Assembly (NCBI RefSeq): GCF_902779965.1
Contig: NZ_CACZDK010000002.1
Span: forward strand, 124,001 to 188,000
Direction: 5' to 3'
DNA: 64,000 nt
Source of the DNA: Fibrobacter succinogenes
GTDB lineage: Bacteria > Fibrobacterota > Fibrobacteria > Fibrobacterales > Fibrobacteraceae
Shown: one piece after another, positions 59,977 through 64,000 of the stretch
How positions within the stretch are numbered: position 1 is the first letter of the stretch
Layout of the letters: the number at the start of each line of letters is the position of its first letter
The notes under the pieces: model-generated
Seen by the model: the letters and a program-made list of their open reading frames with translations, nothing else
Databases searched by the model: none
What the model was told of the DNA's origin: nothing
Position numbers and translations under genes: made by a program

Positions 59977-60972
59977 ATGAACGAAAAAAAGATTGAATTG
60001 TGGCATGTTCCTTCACCTGGAATGGAATTGGCTGAAAAGCTTGAAGAAATGGGCCTCGATGCCAACGATCTCGCGGCACGCATGGGTTATACGCCCAAGG
60101 CGGTGAACGATATTTTGCAGGCTAATTGCCGTATAACGCCGGATTCGGCTATTGCGTTGGAAATGGTTACGGAAATACCTGCTATTTACTGGTTGCGTCG
60201 CCAAATGTCGTATGATGAATTTATTTCGCGCGAACGTATCAAGGCTTCGCTTTCGGATCAATCACTTTGGAAAAAGTCTTTCCCTTCGGAAGTTGTCGTA
60301 CGCGAATGGGTGCTGTATGACAAGGGTGACGAAAAATCCTTGATACCTCTCCTCAAATTTTTTGCGGTGGCTTCTCCGCAGGCTTGGGACCGCTATTACA
60401 AAGATGCCCGTCTTAAGGTGGCGTTCCGTATTTCTCTTGCCGAGGTTAAAGATCCGTATGCGGCATCTGCGTGGATTCGTCGTGGCGAAATTCTTGCGGA
60501 TCGTGACCCGATGGAAAAACAGGAGCAGATTCCTGTTCGCAAGCGCTTGAAGGCGGCGCTCCCTGAAATTATCGCATTCGCAGCTGCCAACAAGGCTTTG
60601 CCGAAGCGAGCCAAGAAAATTACTTACACGACTCCTGAGGCCGATGTTGTTGACGATTGCATGACGGGCTTGCAGGAACTTTGCCGCAAAATTGGGATAC
60701 GCGTTTTGTTCGTGCAAAATTTCAAGTGCGCACCGATTCACGGGATGTATCGTTGGTACAAGGATGTTCCGCTAATCCAGTTGCATGACCGTTTTGAAAA
60801 ACGTGCGACGATGTGGTTTACTTTCTTCCATGAGTTGGCGCATGTGCTGTATCACGGCAAAAAAGGAATTTGTTTACAGAATATCGAAATTACGCACAAT
60901 CATCCTGAAAAAGAAGATGAGGCGAACTGCTTCGCGCAAAAGTGCATGCTCGAAGCGGGTTTCGAGGTGTAG
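59977..60972 (+). CDS. HigA-type antitoxin fused to an ImmA/IrrE-like metalloprotease domain
   Basis: This 331-residue protein has an N-terminal helix-turn-helix (about 18-62, LAARMGYTPKAVNDILQ) like HigA antitoxins. A linker follows, then a C-terminal zinc-peptidase domain with HELAH (His285, Glu286, His289) and a downstream EDEANCFA providing the third metal ligand. Stand-alone HigA is about 100 residues. The fused ImmA-type domain could cleave a repressor or the protein itself under stress. It pairs with HigB, the order and spacing indicating one operon. Confidence 0.88.
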   Translation: MNEKKIELWHVPSPGMELAEKLEEMGLDANDLAARMGYTPKAVNDILQANCRITPDSAIALEMVTEIPAIYWLRRQMSYDEFISRERIKASLSDQSLWKKSFPSEVVVREWVLYDKGDEKSLIPLLKFFAVASPQAWDRYYKDARLKVAFRISLAEVKDPYAASAWIRRGEILADRDPMEKQEQIPVRKRLKAALPEIIAFAAANKALPKRAKKITYTTPEADVVDDCMTGLQELCRKIGIRVLFVQNFKCAPIHGMYRWYKDVPLIQLHDRFEKRATMWFTFFHELAHVLYHGKKGICLQNIEITHNHPEKEDEANCFAQKCMLEAGFEV

Positions 60973-61044
60973 AATGTAGTCTTGGAAATTCGCAGTTTAT
61001 GAATGCTGCGAATCTTGACGATGGCGTTTCTGATAAAGTTGTCC

Positions 61045-61965
61045 TTAAAACGTTCTTTCCCTTACAACGTATTGAGGCGATTGATTGATGCTGATGTAGA
61101 TTCGACCGACGTATTCGCCGATGAGGCCGAGCAAAAGCATAATCATGCCGCCGATAAAGAGTATAGTGGCGAGCATACTCGTGTATCCAATCGGAACTGC
61201 AGGGAACATCAGTTTTTTGTAAATGACAAAGAGGCCTGCGGCAAAGCCGATAGCAGCGCAGATTAAACCGATGAAGGTTGCTGCGCGGAGTGGCTTTACA
61301 GAGAATGCGGTAAAACCATTAATCCAGAGCCCGAGAAGCCCTGCGATGGTGTAGCCGGATTCCCCTTCGAGGCGTCGGCGATGATGGACTTCGACGTTGC
61401 CGAGATTTTTGGTAGCGCGGAATACAAGGCCGCTGATGTAGGCAAACGGGTGGGGGTAGCGCACGATTTCATCGACGATGAACTTGCGCATGATGAAAAA
61501 GCTTGTGGTGCGCAGCGTTTTGGGTTGTCCGATGATGGCTTCGGCCATTTTCTTGTTGACCCATGTTCCGAAGCGGCGGAATAGGTGTTGTGCGGCGTGC
61601 TTGTAGTAACCGTACACAACGTCGTAACCTTCTTCTAGCTTGTCTACAAGTTTGAAGGATTCGCTGGCGGGTGTTTGGCCGTCGTCGTCGAGGCTGATGA
61701 TGTAATCGCCTGTAGTTTGGGCGTAGCCTGCCATGAGGGCTGAATGTTGCCCGAAGTTTTTGGCGAGGCTGATTCCCTTGATGTGTGGGTCTGCGGCGGC
61801 GAGGCTTTCGATGACGTTCCAGACGTTGTCCGGACTGCAATCGTTTACGAGGACGATTTCGTAGTCGGTTTCTGGACGCGTTGCTATGGTTTCGCGAATT
61901 TCATTTACCACCGTTTCGATGGTGTTTTGGCTGCGGTAGCAGGGGATGACGAATGATAGTTTCAT
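61045..61965 (-). CDS. Family 2 glycosyltransferase with C-terminal membrane helices (GtrB/DPM1-like)
   Basis: This protein has 306 residues from the ATG at 61965; a longer frame to 62052 lacks a plausible start and overlaps the previous gene. It has LSFVIPCYRSQNTIE, VLVNDCSPDNVW, GQHSALMAGY and the metal motif SLDDDGQTP. Two transmembrane helices lie at about 225-250 and 262-290. Such enzymes load a sugar onto polyprenyl phosphate for use by membrane transferases. Its start overlaps the stop of the oxidoreductase gene by one base (TAATG), so they are coupled. Confidence 0.88.
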   Translation of the reverse strand: MKLSFVIPCYRSQNTIETVVNEIRETIATRPETDYEIVLVNDCSPDNVWNVIESLAAADPHIKGISLAKNFGQHSALMAGYAQTTGDYIISLDDDGQTPASESFKLVDKLEEGYDVVYGYYKHAAQHLFRRFGTWVNKKMAEAIIGQPKTLRTTSFFIMRKFIVDEIVRYPHPFAYISGLVFRATKNLGNVEVHHRRRLEGESGYTIAGLLGLWINGFTAFSVKPLRAATFIGLICAAIGFAAGLFVIYKKLMFPAVPIGYTSMLATILFIGGMIMLLLGLIGEYVGRIYISINQSPQYVVRERTF

Positions 61966-63092
61966 TATAAATCTTCCCACTTGTTGCTTTTTGCAGAACG
62001 TGTTGCGGCTTGCATCATGGCGAGCCCTTCGAGGGATGTCTTGATGCCGCAAACATATTGACTGTTAAAGGAACCTGTTGCAAAGTATTGTGCAAGGCAA
62101 TCGGCGATATCTTCGTAATAGTTGGCGAACGCTTCGATGAATCCTGCGGGGTGGCCAGCCTTGAATCGGTTGTAACGTGGCTGGTTTGCTATTTTCACGC
62201 CTCCGGTGCGGTCGCGTAAACTTACGTTCCCATACCGGTCGCATGTTTTGAGCGTTTCGGGTTCCAGCTGAAACCACTCGGCGCTGCCTTTGCTTCCATA
62301 GACGCGGATGCGGAGCCCGTTGCGGTTTCCGAGTGCTGTTTTGCTGAACCAGATTTGAGCACGCATATTGTTTGTGTATTGAACGAGTGCCCCTACGTTA
62401 TCGACAATTTGCGAAAATAGCCCGAATGTAGCTTGGTCTGCGACGATACGCTTTGGGCGTTCGCCTGTCAAAAAGTAAATCATGTTGTGCAAGTGGCTGC
62501 CGAGGTCCAGGGAAATTTTGGGAATCACGGTGTCCTTGAGTCGCCAGCTTTGCGGCTTGGGCGGTTCGCCCGATGCTCCCAGGCGCATAAAACCTTCTTG
62601 TGGCATTTCGACTTGCACTTGCTGGATTGTACCGAGCTTGCCTTCGGCGATGTACTGTTTGAGTTCGCGGACCATCGGGTAGCCGGTGTAGTTATACGTG
62701 GTGCAGAAGAAACCTTTGGTTTCATCGACTTTTTGGGCTATGTCTTTGCCTTCTTCAAAGCTTGTGGCAAGCGACTTTTCGCAAATGACGGGGAAGCCCG
62801 CATCGAGTGCTTCGATGACAATGTCTTTGTGTAAATCTGTTGGTGCGAGTACGATTACGGCATCGAGCTTGCCTTGTTCGGCTTTGAGCAGTTCATGGTA
62901 GTTGCTGTAGGTGCGCTCTGGCGATACTCCCCAGGTTTTGGCTGTTTTCTGGTTTGTTTCTTCGTGAGTGCTGAATGCGCCTGCGACAAGTTCAAAATGG
63001 CCGTCCATTTGGCATGCTGCTTTGTGGACTTCGCCAATGGCAGAATTGACTCCGCCTCCGATAAATGCGATTTGGTAAGGTTCCTTCTTCAT
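61965..63092 (-). CDS. Gfo/Idh/MocA-family oxidoreductase
   Basis: This protein has 375 residues from the ATG at 63092 (a TTG nine bases earlier is possible). It is an NAD(P)-dependent sugar dehydrogenase-type protein. The Rossmann motif is IAFIGGGVNSAIGE and the substrate-side motif is VICEKSLAT (EKS where many have EKP). The C-terminal alpha/beta domain follows, with DLGSHLHNMIYF carrying a likely catalytic His. In polysaccharide clusters such enzymes make unusual nucleotide sugars. It lies between the ATP-grasp gene and a GT2, all on one strand. Confidence 0.88.
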   Translation of the reverse strand: MKKEPYQIAFIGGGVNSAIGEVHKAACQMDGHFELVAGAFSTHEETNQKTAKTWGVSPERTYSNYHELLKAEQGKLDAVIVLAPTDLHKDIVIEALDAGFPVICEKSLATSFEEGKDIAQKVDETKGFFCTTYNYTGYPMVRELKQYIAEGKLGTIQQVQVEMPQEGFMRLGASGEPPKPQSWRLKDTVIPKISLDLGSHLHNMIYFLTGERPKRIVADQATFGLFSQIVDNVGALVQYTNNMRAQIWFSKTALGNRNGLRIRVYGSKGSAEWFQLEPETLKTCDRYGNVSLRDRTGGVKIANQPRYNRFKAGHPAGFIEAFANYYEDIADCLAQYFATGSFNSQYVCGIKTSLEGLAMMQAATRSAKSNKWEDL

Positions 63093-63200
63093 ATTTTCCA
63101 ATATAGGATATTAGATGGCGGATTGGGTCCACCATGACGAATTTTTTTTTCGTCATTCCGGACGCCTGTCCTCGCTTGCCGGGGATGACTCGGAATCTGA

Positions 63201-64000
63201 CTATTCTGTGATTATTTGCGCAAGCTGTGGCATGCGAGCTGTTTTGTCCTGCATTTCGGCGAGCGTGTCGAATTTGAAAAATACAATGCCTGCTTTGTAG
63301 ATCAATTTGTCTGAGACTACTTCTCCTGGCTTGTACCACAAGAATTTTTCGACGATGTTCCCTTGAATCTCGGGGGCGAAGGTGACATCGCGGACTACAC
63401 TGCTATTTTCGATGTTGTTCCCGGCCATGACGCAGTGGCGTAACCAAAAACCTTGGGTAGGGACGTCTGTAATGCTGGATATGTCTTCTCCAGTTTCTGC
63501 CATGACGATGAATTTCGGATAGTCGATGCCGGTCGCGTATTTGACGAACTTGATGTAGAGATCGCCGGGCGAGCGGCGGCAGATTTCGATGATAATCGGT
63601 GTGCCATCGGCTCGTTCGATGTACTGGATGTGCAAAATGCCATCGACCAGGTTGAGCTCGTGGGCTATGCGCTCGCTGTAGTCACGCAGTTTCGCGAGGG
63701 TTGCGCTGCCAGAAGTACTGGGAGTGTTTGCTCCGCTGACCAGGTATTTGTTGATAAAGTATTGTTCGTTGTCGGCGAAAGCGAAGGCAACCTTACCCTT
63801 TACGAGCATGGCCGAAAATCCGTGATTTGAGCCTTCGACAAATTCTTCGACCACGACGTGGTCTTGCCGTGTGCGGCTGCAAGCGTCTTTGTAGGCGGTG
63901 CGTGCTTCTTCGATGGTCGCTGCGCGGTGGATGCCTTTGCCCCCTGTGAGATCGACTGGCTTTACTATGATGGGGTAGGTGAGTTGCGCAATGGCGGTTT
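63201..64000 (-). CDS. ATP-grasp protein (partial)
   Basis: The frame is open from the stop at 63201 to the window edge, giving about 266 residues of an ATP-grasp ligase whose N-terminus lies outside. The ATP-binding loop is visible as YPIIVKPVDLTGGKGI, followed by the VVVEEFVEGSNHGFSAMLV strand and a C-terminal IEICRRSPGDLYIKFV carrying the Mg-ligating Glu (usually ExNxRxxG). Such enzymes couple a carboxylate to an amine or thiol using ATP. A role in adding an amino acid to a sugar or glycan is inference from the neighbours. Confidence 0.85.
   Translation of the reverse strand, partial: TAIAQLTYPIIVKPVDLTGGKGIHRAATIEEARTAYKDACSRTRQDHVVVEEFVEGSNHGFSAMLVKGKVAFAFADNEQYFINKYLVSGANTPSTSGSATLAKLRDYSERIAHELNLVDGILHIQYIERADGTPIIIEICRRSPGDLYIKFVKYATGIDYPKFIVMAETGEDISSITDVPTQGFWLRHCVMAGNNIENSSVVRDVTFAPEIQGNIVEKFLWYKPGEVVSDKLIYKAGIVFFKFDTLAEMQDKTARMPQLAQIITE

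Overview
The window reads as a stretch of a Fibrobacter chromosome (F. succinogenes or a close relative). This is inferred from gene content: a fibro-slime-domain protein, a GH9 cellulase, several secreted proteins with polyserine linkers and type IX-secretion (T9SS) type A C-terminal sorting domains, and lipid/peptidoglycan genes of a Gram-negative cell. No database search was possible, so family names rest on motifs read directly.

Layout. (a) 1-3.6 kb: end of fabG, acpP, rnc and an orphan peptide-binding lipoprotein. (b) 3.8-11 kb: two related small outer-membrane barrel-like proteins facing away from a 1753-residue secreted GLUG/InlB-repeat protein. (c) 11-20 kb: a DASS/SLC13 carrier, a permuted papain-fold protein, tRNA-Val(GAC), a lipoprotein, a DUF6941-like protein, a prepilin peptidase, an orphan MacA-like adaptor, a CDF zinc exporter and an aldo/keto reductase. 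(d) 20-29 kb: three T9SS cargo proteins, a DRE-TIM aldolase and a GH9 endoglucanase. (e) 29-37 kb, mostly minus strand: a catalytically dead rhomboid-like protein next to a Ser/Thr kinase, a LOG protein, an outer-membrane-like protein, a radical SAM-DUF2344 fusion and a PIN-type toxin-antitoxin pair. (f) 37-39.7 kb: a degenerate GGDEF protein and a type IV pilin. (g) 39.7-64 kb: a surface-polysaccharide region.

The polysaccharide region is the most interesting part. A plus-strand block (LtaS/MdoB-like sulfatase-fold enzyme, polytopic membrane protein, two glycosyltransferases) converges on a minus-strand block that starts with an ABC export permease (wzm) and runs through an acyltransferase, the ABC ATPase (wzt), a radical SAM enzyme, a pyruvyltransferase and four glycosyltransferases. 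A second minus-strand block (ATP-grasp, Gfo/Idh/MocA, GT2) lies beyond. The middle is very AT-rich compared with its flanks, and the composition switch falls inside wzt, between its ATPase domain and its C-terminal substrate domain. This is what is expected if the glycan-specific genes were exchanged while the export motor was kept.

Three toxin-antitoxin or selfish-type modules sit inside this block: hipBA, rhuM and a higBA in which the antitoxin carries an ImmA/IrrE-type metalloprotease domain. The palindrome TATTCCCGAACGGGAATA that lies exactly in the -35/-10 spacer of the hipBA promoter, and again about 49 bp upstream, is found as the same spaced pair 7 kb away in front of wzm. I read no other copies. 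It suggests that the HipB antitoxin may control transcription of the polysaccharide export operon as well as its own. Both hipB and rhuM have promoters placed so that transcription would begin at or within one base of the start codon, so both are candidate leaderless genes.
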